Positions 23,762 through 36,320 are shown, counted from the first letter of the stretch. The stretch: 64,000 bases of DNA from Undaria pinnatifida (GCA_012845835.1 JABAKD010000020.1:4982720-5046719), one strand, 5' to 3'. The notes: generated by a model not told the origin, from the sequence alone. Numbers and translations: made by a program.

Positions 23762-23990
23762 CAGCAGCAGGTAGTAGTAGCCAGACAGTAGCAGCCAGCA
23801 GCAGCAGACAGCAGCAGATAGAGAGCAGGCAGCAGCAGGCAGCAACATGGTGCAAAGCCGGCATTAGCCAGCAGGAGCTAGCAGGAGCATCGAACCCTAC
23901 AAAAGGCACAAGCAGCAGCAGCAGCTGGCAGCAGAAGGCAGTAAAGCCAGCACCAGTAAGAGACAGCTAGAAGAAGCAGCAGTTGCAGTC
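23762..23990. repeat. CAG-rich island 3
   Basis: CAGCAGCAGGTAGTAGTAGC-type and AGCAGCAGACAGCAGCAG blocks. The flank TTGTCTGCGTTGGTGGATGG matches island 1. Confidence 0.7.
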
Positions 23991-24386
23991 AGCTCGGTGC
24001 GTGTGGGTGGGCTACTGTTCAGTCTTAAAAAGTAGGGCACGTGAAAGCCCGAAGGCGGTTTTGCTGAAGCGCCTTAGTAGCCGTTAAGTATGCAATGCCG
24101 ACAACGCAAGGTGATATGAAGCCATGATCGACTGTTCCCATAATGGTTTTTCGTCCGTCCGCACAAGGGCAATAGTAGATGACGACGACAAATCCAAGGT
24201 TATTCCGTTGTCTGTTGCTCGCGATGCCCTAGATCGCTGTCCTGCAAGGTGCATCACAACACACTAAATGCAAGGTAAAGCCAACGAAAGATCCGCCCTC
24301 AGGTTGATTAGCTAGTAAATATAAACCCGATTAAACGACCGCCAACTGTAGTACGTTTGGTGACCCAAGACATGGAAGGCACTAAC

Positions 24387-24455
24387 CTGAAGTTACAGAC
24401 GGTGACGGGCCTTGAGTGGTAGGCCCTTGCGTAGGGCCCGGCGTCGTATTTGGAA
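24387..24455 (-). CDS. Pro/Thr exon P24.4
   Basis: Acceptor GCTGCAG, donor GTTAGT, 23 codons, reading VPNTTPGPTQGP then TTQGPSPSVTSG. It forms a close tandem pair with the next exon, about 330 bp apart; exon and intron were duplicated together. Confidence 0.55.
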
Positions 24456-24719
24456 CTGCAGCGGCCGACGTTTGCGTTTTTTGGTCAACAAGGGTAGTTA
24501 TCAATGTCAGAACGCCGACGGTGGTTTCGTCTTCGGGACTTGCATCAGTCACAGTAGGTGCACAGAAGTGTAGAACCCGATATCGCAATCAGATTTCAAT
24601 TGATGCTGCTACAACAATGGCTATTGGTGATGGATCTACAATTATCATCCGGGAAGAAAAGATCTGCATCAATCATTTGATGGCCCAAAAATGGAAGGCA
24701 CAAACCTGAAGATACTAAC

Positions 24720-24788
24720 CTGATGTTGCAGACGGTGTCGGGCCTTGGGTGGTAGGCCCTTGCGTACGGCTTGGCATCGTACTCGGAA
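24720..24788 (-). CDS. Pro/Thr exon P24.7
   Basis: Acceptor ACTGCAG, donor GTTAGT, 23 codons, reading VPSTMPSRTQGP then TTQGPTPSATSG. The surrounding 300 bp repeats the sequence around P24.4 nearly base for base, making it the youngest-looking duplication in the series. Confidence 0.55.
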
Positions 24789-25229
24789 CTGCAGTGGCGG
24801 CCGTTAGCGTTGATTTGGTAAATGATGTTAGTTATCAATGCCAGAACACCGACGGTGGTTTCGTCTTCGGGACTTGCGTCAGTCACAGTAGGTGTATAGG
24901 AGTAAAGAATCCTATATCGCAATCATATTTCAGTTGATGCTGCTACAACAACCGCAATAGGTGATGGATCTACAGCTCTCATCTTGAAAAGGAACGCTCA
25001 GCAGCTGTAGTGTAGGTGAAAGCAATGTATCAAGATGAAGCCTGTGTAGCTACTATACATGGTAGACTCGTACTTGTAGAATTATGCCACGATGCTTCGA
25101 ACGGGGCACACGGACATCTATAATACCGTTGCTCATGTAGACGATGTGATTTTCATGGCTCATGGTGGTTTCAACGTCAAGTATAACACAACGATAGGAA
25201 GATCCGACGCAGAGATTACATAGCCTCCT

Positions 25230-25570
25230 TCATTTTGACATCGGACCCTCAGCAGCACTCCACATGACCACAAACACCTCGCACCATACCCCTCCTGAGT
25301 CGTCCCACGGTAGGGATGCAGCGGCCATTTCTGAGCCCCTGCCATGAGGGGCTCAATCTCTCATCCAGGACATGACTTTGAAGGCATTCGTTTGCGCAAT
25401 CCCATCAGCAACTTCATGCTCTAGTCTAGACTCAAAACAATTTCGCTCGCGGAATTATCAGACTAACCGATAGGTCCTCACTTGAGGTGTTCAACCAATC
25501 AGATTGTCAGAAGGCCAGGAACACCGTATGGCCCAAACAAAAAATCAACCCCTGCCGTGGATCAATCTCC
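25230..25570. repeat. Dispersed intronic repeat, copy 2
   Basis: Diverged partner of 18540-18940 (see that entry for shared blocks). Confidence 0.5.
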
Positions 25571-25935
25571 GTTGGTCTATGTATACCACGTAGACCACGT
25601 AGACTGCTGTAGACGTAGACGTCCAACGATCGTTTGTGGCGCCTGACCACGTGTAACGTCGTTCGGTGTCGGGACACGCGTTTCTTCTTGATGTTTTTGA
25701 TCAACGGGATCAAGCGGTATTGCCTCACGTACCCTGCTACAGTAGTATCCAAGGTCGACAGCCCAAGCGTTGCGGTGTCATAGGCGCCGCCGTGAAGTCA
25801 GACTGCAGAAATCCTCAAATCAACTGGATCTTCCTTTGAACATCTGTACAAAACTACGGGCTATGGCGGTGTGCACGAAAAGGAACACACATCTGCACCA
25901 ATCGTTTTGTGCCCCAAGGCTTTGGTAGCACCAAC

Positions 25936-26005
25936 GCAAAGCTGCAGACGGTGTCGGGATGTTGGTGGCAGGCCCTTACGTCGGGCTTGGCGTTGTATTT
26001 GGTGG
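25936..26005 (-). pseudogene. Pro/Thr exon copy P25.9, frameshifted
   Basis: The acceptor ACGGTAG is present, but the segment is 70 nt (not a multiple of 3). In the aligned frame the conserved CAA (Gln) is TAA. The donor position reads GTTGGT. Homology to the other exons is clear, coding use unlikely. Confidence 0.5.
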
Positions 26006-27099
26006 CTACCGTTTGCTTTTGATTACGAAAAAAGGAAAATTCTGATTGTCGGAACGCCGAAGACAGTGTCATCTTCGGAGCTTGTATCCGTCCTATCATG
26101 TGTATGGCCAGAGAGGCGGCATATATTTACTGATTGACGCTGGTACGACCGTGGCAGTTTGTGGTTCTGACAGTCATCGTCATCGACGGAAACCAGCTGT
26201 GCACACTCCTCGTCAGGATAAAGAGATGATGCTGATGAGGGGAATCTGTCCGAATGAAGTCTTCGTTGCTACATAAACTAAGCTATAAGTCGTGTTAGCT
26301 ACGAATAGTCGGTGTTACTTCCCGGCCACTTGAGCGATGCCATTGTACATTCTTTAGTTTTCAAGAGGTACTTTTCGTTATACCTCTGGTTCTACTGCGG
26401 TAGCTCATACGAACATATGAGTTCCTCGTTTCAACGTGCGACACCCCCGCGATTTCAAGCCAACCACATCCCGCAGGGGAACCTTTTACCATAGGGTTAT
26501 GTTGCGTTCGCCCAGCAGACGCACGGGGAGGTACAAGTCGCTGATTGCTCAGTTGATGATAGATGAGCGTCTCTTATTGTCCATGTCTTCCTGGGGGTCG
26601 ACTACGAAAGTGAAATGAGTGGCACTACTGCAACACCGATGATATTAGTCCCCTTCAGGCCGGTATCCATCATCGCCTGTCAAAGCTCACAGTCATTCTA
26701 CACTCTACTTGTTTGGATTCTACATACCACATGTCCCCGTAGAAGAGAATGGTCTGTAGTCTACCCGTGAACATCGCAGGCACTTAGTGCTGACTTTTCA
26801 CGGATCACGTAGGTTCGTGTTGTGACTTGGGCATCTTTTTCGTGAGTTTTGAATAACAGGTTCCCGCTTGTTTGGCGTACGTGTGCGCACTCCGGTGGTG
26901 TCAAAGGTAAAGGTTCGAGGATTGCAGCGTCAAGGTCACCGTTCAGTTGTCAGACTGCGCGGTGAAACAATACTACGGCTGTGCCCACTTCTACCATCAA
27001 ATGCAAACAACTGCGCTATGACGGTATGCACAACATAAGGAAAACACAGCCTAGACCTCCATCGATCTCTCTGTGTCCCAAGGCTTGAATGGCACTAAC

Positions 27100-27183
27100 C
27101 CGATGTTGCAGACGGTGTCGGTGTCGGGTCCTGGGAGACAGGTCCTTGTGTGGGACTCGGTGTCGTACTTGGGCCTCCAGCGG
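27100..27183 (-). CDS. Pro/Thr exon P27.1
   Basis: Acceptor ACGGCAG, donor GTTAGT, 28 codons, reading AAGGPSTTPSPTQGP then VSQDPTPTPSATSG. In this copy the frame is also open upstream to a strong CTACCTTAG site near 27257, so a longer exon form is possible. Confidence 0.55.
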
Positions 27184-28021
27184 CTGCCGTTTGCGCTGGA
27201 TTGGGAAGCAGCGATATTAACCATTGTGGGAGCGTCGACGGTGTCGTTTGCACTAAGGTAGGATCCCACAGCGCAAAACAGTTTTAATCATGCTTGTGCG
27301 ACAAAGACAGCATACGTTCATTCTGCTCGTCGCGTTCGGTATAATTCAGCTTCACTGCAAACGAGACGCCTACGTCCAGCTGACGCCAGCCTAGCTACCA
27401 TACACGGTGGTGGTTGAATTATGCAACCCTGACTCCGAGGGGGGCACATGGATGGACTCGACCCGTGTTGCACATTCTCTGCCACACGAGGTTGTCTCAT
27501 GGCTTGCTTCGGTGCCGGGGATAAACGTAGACGAAGGGGGGCTTACAGACAACGCATACTGTATCCCCGTTTAACCCGGTATGTGTACATCTTCTGTTAT
27601 CCTTCGCAAGGCACCAGAAGCACTTCACACGTTTACAAAAACCGTGTGCCGTACTCCGCCGTTGTGTTCGTACGGTCATGCATGTTAGCAGGGTATATAT
27701 CACCCCATGAAAATATTGACAGTAACACGTGACGTGTCCCGTAGTGTGTGGTACGACGTGTGTCCATTCGCCAATTTATTTAAAAAGCCGGATCGAGTAT
27801 CCGTGGCGCACTTACTCTAACCTGGCTTGAGGTGGGGACTCCAACCGTGGCATTGTCACAGGCATCGCTCACTAGTCGGACTGCGAAAAACCTGAGTCCT
27901 GCCCAGGCTTTGCTTCTCACATGAAATGTGAACAACAATGAGTCATGTCGGCATGCAAAATGATAGCACGATCGGCATGTGCATCAAGTCAATGATACCT
28001 CAACCCTTGCGCGGCACTAGC

Positions 28022-28114
28022 CCGAAATAGAGGAAGTAGCAAATGGTGTCGGTGTCGGGTCCTGGGTGGCAGGCTCTTGCGTGGAGCTTGGCATCGTAGT
28101 TGGATAATCAGCGA
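28022..28114 (-). CDS. Pro/Thr exon P28.0 with GC donor
   Basis: Acceptor GACGCAG, 31 codons in phase 1/1, reading VADYPTTMPSSTQEP then DPTPTPFATSSISG. The donor is GCTAGT: either a rare GC-AG intron or a dying site. Extra codons near the 3' end lengthen it by three. Confidence 0.4.
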
Positions 28115-28199
28115 CTGCGTCGCTATAATACCCTGTACAGTCAGTGTATCTTGGGAGTATTACGTTGAGCTTTTCCTACCGGGGCACAGGTTTACACAT

Positions 28200-29015
28200 G
28201 AATACGGCCGAACATCCGGCTCACGTTATGTCGAACTTGAAAAATACCCTCCCCGGTATCCCCAGGAAAAAAAAACCGCTTGGATATTGACAGGTCCGCC
28301 CGTATATCCGGCCAACCTGGTATCCCGCCGTTTCAGGGGGGGAGAGTGCTATCAACTGAGCTTAGTTTGGGTAAGCTATGGGCTAACCTTTTGCAAGTGG
28401 TCAAACGGACTAATACTCTACTAATCCCTTAACGAATGGCGTCGTCGATAAACCATGGGTTTTTTGGGTTGTGGGTGCAAATCTCACCATCCACAGTAAT
28501 AAACCTTTTTCAGACTTTCCCCATGTCGAACTTGAAGAATACTCTCTACGGTATACCCAGGAAATGAAACCGCGTGGATATTGACAGGCCCGCCCGTATA
28601 TCCGGCCGACCTGGTATCCCGCGGTTTCAGGGGGGGAGAGTGCTATCAACTAGGCTTATTTTGGGTAAGCTATCGGTTAACTTTTTGCAAGTAGTCAAAC
28701 GGAATAATGCCCCACTAGACTAATCCCTCAACAAATGGCGTATAGACCATGTTTTTTTGGGGTGGTGGGTTCAAATCCACCATCCACAATAACAAACTTT
28801 TTCAGACTTTCCCCATGTCGAACGTAAAAAATACTCTCCCCGGTATCTCCAGGAAATGAAACCGCTTGGATATTGGCAGGTCTGCCCGTATATCCGGCCG
28901 ACCTGGTATCCCGCCGTTTCAGGGGGGGAGAGTGCTATCAAATGAGCTTGGTTTGGGTAAGCTATGGGCTAACCTTTTGCAAGTGGTGAAACAGACTTAT
29001 GCCCAACAAATTCCT
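28200..29015 (+). repeat. Tandem tRNA-like SINE-like units (2.6 copies, about 295 bp)
   Basis: ATGTCGAAC recurs near 28228, 28524 and 28815. Each unit holds a GTATATCCGGCC block, a GTTTCAGGGGGGGAGAGTGC block, an AATGGCGTCGTCGATAAACC A-box-like element and a T-arm such as GGTGGGTTCAAATCCACC. The third unit is truncated near 29010. The same family occurs inverted at 44395-44790. The array lies within an intron of the Pro/Thr gene. Confidence 0.7.
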
Positions 29016-29579
29016 GAAAATTCGAGATCGACGAACTTCTCTCGTGGTTGCATGGTTCCTCGAGGTGGAAACGTAGGAAGCAAAATGTAACAGACAATAC
29101 GCAGCTCCGTTTATGACAGGGTCAGACTCGCTAATATAGCAGCCAAGTCTACATATTTCCACATTCTTTGAAATATATATGCAAGAGGCCGTATATTCAT
29201 GGCGTAGAAACAGCACATCATAACTGTTCTACACATATCCCGCCCATACTAATAACTGGAATATGTCATGTGGGTCGCGTAGGTTTGCTGTACGCGTTTT
29301 GTATGTACCTGCTGGGCGTTCTTGACATTAGGATCCAGTCTCCGCGCCTTACGTACGAATTCTCTGGTATCGTCTGATTTTGCATGGAAAATCGAAGCGC
29401 TGCAGTGTCAACGCCATCGCTCGGTAGTCGGACAGCGTAGTAATTGAAACAAGCCGTAACCTGCTTCGACAATGAAACTTGGACAACAACCGTACGTAAT
29501 ATGAAAGTATGTTCAAACCGATGTACACGATTAGCATCTGCATCAACGGTTTGATACCCTACGATTGGGCGGCACTGAC

Positions 29580-29657
29580 CTGACGTTTCCGAAGGTGTCG
29601 GGAACTCAGTGGCAGGCCCTTGCGTGGGGCTTGGCGTCGTACTTGGCACTGCAGTGG
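29580..29657 (-). CDS. Pro/Thr exon P29.6
   Basis: Acceptor ATGGCAG preceded by CTGAC and a CCCCCCTTGTTGCCC tract, donor GTCAGT. 26 codons, reading ATAVPSTTPSPTQGP then ATEFPTPSETSG. In-frame stops just upstream of the acceptor support the boundary. Confidence 0.6.
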
Positions 29658-30496
29658 CTGCCATTTGCGTTGGATTGGGCAACAAGGGGGGTCAGTTTTG
29701 TAGAACCGCCTACGGCGGTGTTTGCATCGTGGCTTGCGTCAGTCATATCTGGTGTATGGTCAGATATCGAAATTGAAATCTGTTTCGATCGACCCCGACA
29801 CAATCGAGGCAAGGAATGATTCTGGCAGTCGTCTTGGTCAATCCCGGTATAATTCAGCTGTAGTGCAGACGAGGGGCATATTTCGGGCTGACGAGTCCCT
29901 TAGTAGCCCCTTACACTCTCTCGGCAGGAGAGCGGACTAGTAATCGCTGATTCTTCAGCTCGTGATAGATGGAAGTCTGTAATGACTCGCGATTTCCTCA
30001 AGGTAGAGGTGTTCAGAAATGAAGAGGGGCCTGACAGACACGATGTAATCGCCCGCCGTATCTCGATACTACTACACAGTTTCCGCAACGCCGTTGCAAT
30101 CGGAATTCCATGTGCTTCAAGTATTATAGCTCATCGCGTTTCCCCATGGTGTGTGTACCATACAAACACCTCTCTTCTAGGTGTTTAGTAAACTGTAATG
30201 GAGTGTTTGTCACGTGGCGCGTGTTTCGCACTGCTTTGCGCTACGACTTGTTGCTCGCTACGATGTTCATGGACGAGAGGATCCGGCCTGGATGTTCCTT
30301 CCGTACGCGTATTCCGGCAATGACTAAGATGGAGATTCAACGACGTGTAGAGTCAAAGGAACCACTTGGTTGGCGTGCGCCGTAATTGCTGCTTGTCCTG
30401 GCTTTCGTCAGACAACATGTGAACAACTACTGCGCGGAGAACACGGTCGGCATCTGCATCAATCGCTAAGTGCCACAGGCGTTGGTTAGCACTTAC

Positions 30497-30574
30497 CCGA
30501 ACTTGCTGGCAGTGTCGGGCCCTGCGTCGTAGGCGCTTGCGAGGGGTTTGACGGCGTGCTTGGGACTTGAGTAG
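30497..30574 (-). CDS. Pro/Thr exon P30.5
   Basis: Acceptor ACGGCAG, donor GTAAGT, 26 codons, reading ATQVPSTPSNPSQAP then TTQGPTLPASSG. Less Thr-Pro regular than its neighbours. Confidence 0.55.
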
Positions 30575-31120
30575 CTGCCGTTTGCATGAAATGAGAAGGA
30601 AGGGGATCAGTCATTTTCGGCACGCCGACGGCGGTGTCAGCGCCGGAACTTATGTTGGCCACGTTTTGCATAAAGTACGAGACTGAAAAAGCTTTCTGGT
30701 GACGCTCGTGCAACAGCTACAATTAACGATTGCCATGCTTGTCTTACGAGTATCCAACGTGCTCGGCATATAAACTATGTGTCTAGTGCAGGGGAGAGGG
30801 ATATTTCCGACTGAAACCTGCGTAGCTATCACGCAGAATAGTCGCGGGTTGTTTTTTTCCTGACTGGTGGTGTTCTTTCAAGGCTCATGGTTGCCTCGGG
30901 GTTGAAAGTAGGGGAGGTGGGCCTGACAGAGACAATGTATATTGCGGCCCTGATAATCTTGACACCCATACAACGCCCAACGTCCGCAACGGCTTGCCCA
31001 ACATCAGAGGTGTTCCACGTGCTTAGACACACCGTATATCAAGTACGCAGACGAGCATAGGAATATGAGGCCTGTATCTGCATCAATAGATTCGTAACCC
31101 AATATGAGAGCAGCACTAAC

Positions 31121-31204
31121 CCGAAATTGCAGACGGCGTCGGTGTCGGGTCCTGTGTGGCAGGACCTTGGATAGGACTTGGCGTTGTATTTGAAGCGCTA
31201 TTAG
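31121..31204 (-). CDS. Pro/Thr exon P31.1
   Basis: Acceptor ACGGCAG, donor GTTAGT, 28 codons, reading ANSASNTTPSPIQGP then ATQDPTPTPSAISG. Confidence 0.55.
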
Positions 31205-32593
31205 CTGCCGTTGACGTTGGATTGGGAGACGTTGCGATCAATCATGGTTGGAACACCGACGATGGTGTTGACATCCGGGCTTGTATCGTTAACATAATTC
31301 AGGCATGTGGGCTGACAATTTAATCCATTTCACTTGAGGTTGGCACAACTGAGGCAAGTTTTGAGTCGGATACAGGAGTCGTCTGCTGTCTTTCGTACTT
31401 AACTGCTGTGCAAACTGGGGGCATCCAATCCCACTGAAGCCTGCGCAGCTACAATATTCAGTGTGTGTATGCGGGTACTGTAGTACTACGTTACTCATCC
31501 CAGGCGGGAAAACGATGGTGTTTATTTGACCGGTTGCTCATTCGTTGGCAGCCGGTGCTCTTTCTTGGCTCATTATTGACCTTGAGGGCGAGTGTAACAG
31601 GAATATCTGAGTCAGTGGCGAAGGCGATACATAGCCCCCTTGACAGCGATATGCATTATATCGTGCACTCTGTAGTCCATTAGTGTATATTTGATTCGTA
31701 GTCACTACACTGTTGATGAAGATACACACAATATGCGGGGAATCTCGGTTTGACAGTTCCCGTCGGTATGTTGTTTGTTCAAGTTGTTACTACCTTCCCA
31801 TCAAAGTATCGGGGAACGTTGCAGGCAATGCTGCAAGGAATTTTACTATAGGACGGTTTGTCGGTAAGTACACCTAACCGTAGAGTACATATTCCGGTAA
31901 CATGGGCATTGTGCCGTATTGAGCAGGTGACGGCAAACCCACTCCCTACACCTCCTTTCTTTTTCTCTTCTCCTTCTACTTCCGACCTATCTCCTTCGTT
32001 TCCATGTTTTGGCCACATAAACGCCGCTTTGAATCTATCTTCTTTCCTCTTCACAAGGGATCCTAACAGACACTTTGGCGCCACCTCTGCAGCTCTAAGC
32101 AACAAGACAGAGCCTCGAGACGTGTTAGTGTTTCATGCGTAAGGCGCCCGCAACGTTGCGCAAGCGGCCAAAGACATTGCACGTGGGTTAGGCTACAGTC
32201 TGCAGCCAGCACGACATAGTTCCCGTTTTCGGGCCGTTTTACGTACATCACTGCGTATTAAACCATCTTAGACATGTGTTTTGTAGAGTGGTAGTGGCAT
32301 GTTACCTTTCAGGTCATTAGTCTATATCTCACGGTACGTGTCTCTCTTGGTAGTGGTTTCGAATAACGTGATCAAGCAGTCGTGCCTTGCGTACTTTGGC
32401 AGCGTCTAAGGTGGATACTCGAATAATTGAAGATCCTAGGGAACCACGCTTGCGTCGGACAACAGAACACTTTAAAATCCGCCCAGACCTGCTTCCGACC
32501 AACATATGAACACGATCGGGCGCATGACGATACGTGTAAGGATAGACATACAATCTGCATCTTCATCTGCACACAACTCTTGGGAAGGCTAAC

Positions 32594-32677
32594 CCGAACC
32601 TGCAGTTGGTGTCGGCGTCGGGTCCTGTGTGGTAGGTCCTTGAGTAGGTCTTGGTGTCGTAATTAAAGCGTCCATAG
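32594..32677 (-). CDS. Pro/Thr exon P32.6
   Basis: Acceptor CTAAAAG (atypical), donor GTTAGC. 28 codons, phase 1/1, reading AMDALITTPRPTQGP then DPTPTPTAGSG. A GCAGGT insertion sits next to the donor and offers an alternative GT. Confidence 0.5.
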
Positions 32678-33400
32678 CTTTTAGGTGCGCCGAATGGAGA
32701 AGCAAGGCGAAGGACGGTTGTCGGAAAGCCGACGGCGGTTTCGGTGTCGTGGCTTGCGTTAGTGAAAATTATGTGTCGCATCCGTCATTGAAACCAGTCT
32801 CGAATGCCGCCAGAATAACAGACGCATGCACCGATGTCTGTAAGCGTGTGGTACATATATTGTAACTAGTCTATAGTGCTGGCGATGGGGATATTGACGC
32901 TGGAGCCGACTTAGCCATCGTACATCAGGATGAATTGCTCTGGGGTCGAGTCTTTAACGCCACCTGTTACTTTATTTACATGTGCGATGCCATGGCTCAT
33001 GGTTGTATTGCGGTCGAGTATGTAGAAGAGAGGGAAGGAGATCTACAACAGTAATACACACACCAAAACATAACCCCTTTTATCCAGATACGTATACCGC
33101 GTCTGCAGCGCCAGCCAAATGTCAGACCATATTACGCCCCGTGGAAAACGTAGTGCACCTGTTCCAAGTACATCCCTCTTGGGAACATAATGGTAACGTT
33201 CAGCTCCACGTAGAGTATTCAAATTTTGTGCGACTACGACTTGCGCCTCTTCCAATGTCTTTTTTTAAGAGCAGAATACCGCGTTCGGGCACTGCTTGGT
33301 AGTCGAAGTGCTCGGCAATCGGACTGCAGAAAACGCGAAATCTGGCCGAACCTGCAGTACAGGGTCTACGGTGGTATTGTAAAACTTCGGCAGCACTGAC

Positions 33401-33484
33401 CCGAAGTTGCAGTCGGTGTCGGCGTCGGGTCCTGAGTGGCAGACCCTATCGTTGGACTTGGCGTCGTACTCGAAGGGTCGTCAG
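33401..33484 (-). CDS. Pro/Thr exon P33.4
   Basis: Acceptor AACGACAG (or AACTCAG, 12 nt earlier in frame), donor GTCAGT. 28 codons, reading ADDPSSTTPSPTIGS then ATQDPTPTPTATSG. Confidence 0.55.
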
Positions 33485-34556
33485 CTGTCGTTTCCGCTGA
33501 GTTGGGCGACGAGGCGAACAATCGTTGTCGGGACGCCGACGGTGGTGTCAATGGCGGAGATTGCACCAGTCACACATTAGGTATACGGTTCAAGATTGCA
33601 ACCCGTTCCGACTGACGCTGATGCACCAAAGGTAATCATGCCGTTTCTCTCGTCTTGGTCGATGTATTGTCCCTCTTTCTCAAGCATTAGACTACATGAA
33701 CAACCATCCCTCCAAAGGAAATCATTAATTAAGCAATTGCTTAGGTACACCGGGTCCCGTTTTGCTAAGTAGATTATTTAGGCCAACCCCCCCCCCCCAA
33801 ATAAATGGACGCAAATGATATAATAAATATAATGGTATACAGAAGCTCACCCATTACATACATATACCCCAGTCGTAGCGGAGACAAGGGGCAAATTTTT
33901 AGGCTGAACCTGTGTATCAGGCACGATGCAGTAGATCCAGACCGGTAGGATAGTACTGTACGCTGCTCGGAGAGTCACAGGATGTCTTCAACACGAGTTG
34001 CTGATTCCTGGAAACATGACGTGCTTTCACGGCCCATGTCTGCCTCGGGGAGACAGAGCTAGGGGGACACACCGGGTATGCGTTACGCAGCCCCGTGTAT
34101 CCTGATGTTATCATGCATCGTCCGTGCCTCTGCCGTCACCCCAGCGTGTTCCACGTGCCTACGATCACTGCGCACCATTTATTTCCCGTTGTCTATAGCT
34201 AATAATACTACGTACAGCTTTCATAGATGGTACGTGTTTGCAGAATAGTCGCACGCCATGAGTCACGGGGGTTTGCAAAGTCTTGCATTTCTTGTTGGTG
34301 TTTGTGAGGAACCGCACTCAGCGTCCGTGCCTCACGTGCTCCGGTAGTGGCTACAGTAACGACGAGTACACACTCAACAAGTAGTAATACGGGCGAAGAC
34401 ACCGCGTGGAAGTGAGACTGCATCTTACCTTAACCACGCCATGGACTTGTTATGGCATCAGAGATGAGCAACTTTGGGCTATGGCGGCGTGTTCACAACA
34501 ATGAGACACAAGGCCTGCGTCACCGGTTGGTGACGTAAGACTTGGGGAGAACTAAC

Positions 34557-34652
34557 ATCTATTTGCTATCGGCGCCGGTGTCGGATCCTGGGTGGCAGGC
34601 CCTTGCGTGGAGCTTGTCGTCGTATCTGACGAGTCAGTAGCGCTCGTCAGCG
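34557..34652 (-). CDS. Pro/Thr exon P34.6
   Basis: Acceptor CTGAAG (or the in-frame GTCAG 27 nt later), donor GTTAGT, 32 codons, reading ALTSATDSSDTTTSS then TQDPTPAPIANR. It is the most diverged member and the first Pro/Thr exon after Cys-rich exon 1; the joined junction codon is ACG (Thr). Confidence 0.45.
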
Positions 34653-35880
34653 CTTCAGCGCGTGTCAAGGCGATACATTAGTGTCAGATAAATTACGGCA
34701 GTGTCGGCTCCGGGGCTTGCGTCGGTAAAACTAGGCGTGGTGTGACCGGCTTGGATTGACGTCGTTACAACACAGAAAAGTAACTGTTTTACGTCCCAGT
34801 ATTAGTTTTCTCGTCGTTTGGTAATGAACGGTTCAGTATTTTTATTCCGATTGCATTATATTGGGCAAATTGGATAACCGAGAGGTGCGTTAAAACACAT
34901 ATAGCCAAGGCAAGAGATTGCACAGGATCATAGCTTCAGCACGAGAGAGCTGACGCCGAACATCAGAATATAAGTAATGCGTGATGTCCAAATTTGATTG
35001 TAGAAATACTATCTCGTCCGCTTATTAACGAACACGAGCCTTCTCTTGTGACGAATTCATCTGCCAGATCTATTACTGGTAACTATTAATAGCAGCAAAG
35101 TGCTATAACAAGGATTACAATGTATGTATGGTACATGTTACGACACGCAGCTTACTTAAACGTGCCAACGGTTCGCCGTCATCCATATAGTCTACTGATT
35201 GGCGATTGGCAAGAGATGGAGCGGCCTATTTTCATCACGCTTTGTCCCGAATAGCCAAGTAATGAAGAACGCACACACTGTTAACAATATACTAAAGTAT
35301 GGCACGGGTTAGCCGCGTGCCAGCGATTTGCAGCGCCTTGTATTGATGCGGTAGACCATGAAACTGGGCAACAACCGTGAATATCACACAACTCCCAACC
35401 CCCCCCTTGACCTTGTCCCTGATTTTCAGCCCTCACACACAGGTAGGTGAACATCAGCATCTGGGGCAATAACAAGCGCTCTTGACGAAAGCAAGTCACA
35501 AAATAGGTTATAGCAATCCAAACCAGGTAATGGCGTGTCCTGTATCAGGTAGAGGCGTGCCCTGTTCGTAAGACGGGTAGAAATCGCGTTGAACTACCCT
35601 TATCTGGAGTTCCGTGTGACGATGGTTTTGAAGAATAGACGCGTAACTGAGCGATACATATGGTACCGGCTGTCCGGTGGCTATAGGAAATAACAAGACT
35701 GCAAGCAATAGCGATGATGTACGGCAAGTCAACTGCCTTGATGGAAAATGTCGCGGCACGTAATGAAGTCGTTCATCTGTTTTGCTCGCCTCGATTTCGA
35801 ACTACCAGTATCGCGCCACATTAGGCGAAGGGCCCTTATTTTTCACATACATCCGCGACGCGGAATGCAAAACCCGATAT

Positions 35881-36320
35881 ATTATAAAAATGAAAATACA
35901 CTCCAGCTGTGAGATCGAAGATTTCGTCGAAACTCATCTTTGCAAGCTGTGTGTGATACTCCGATTGCGCGCATTACGAGTTGTGTGTCCTCATTAAGGA
36001 TATAGGTCGGCAACTCCCCTTACAACTACAGTGTAGCTATCAGGGTCAACAGGGTGATTTTAGTCAGTCTGTGCGCGGAAACTATAAAACCCGTTTCTGA
36101 GGGGGACAAAATCTGACAGCTGTGGAGATATATTATAAAATAATGAAAATACACTCCGGCTGTGAGACAGAAGATTTCGTCGAAACTCATCTTTGCAAGC
36201 TGTGTGTGATACTCCGATCGCGCGCATTAAGAGTTGTGTGTCCTCATTAAGGATATAGGTCGGCGACTCCCCTTACAACTACAGTGTAGCTATCAGGGTC
36301 AACAGGATGATTTTAGTCAG
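35881..36320 (+). repeat. Dispersed family A, two direct copies
   Basis: Two head-to-tail copies (35881-36125 and 36128-36320). Each begins with a TATAAAAATGAAAATACACT-like end followed by GTGAGATCGAAGATTTCGTC, and runs through CTCATTAAGGATATAGGTCG and the TATCAGGGTCAACAGG block. Confidence 0.85.
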
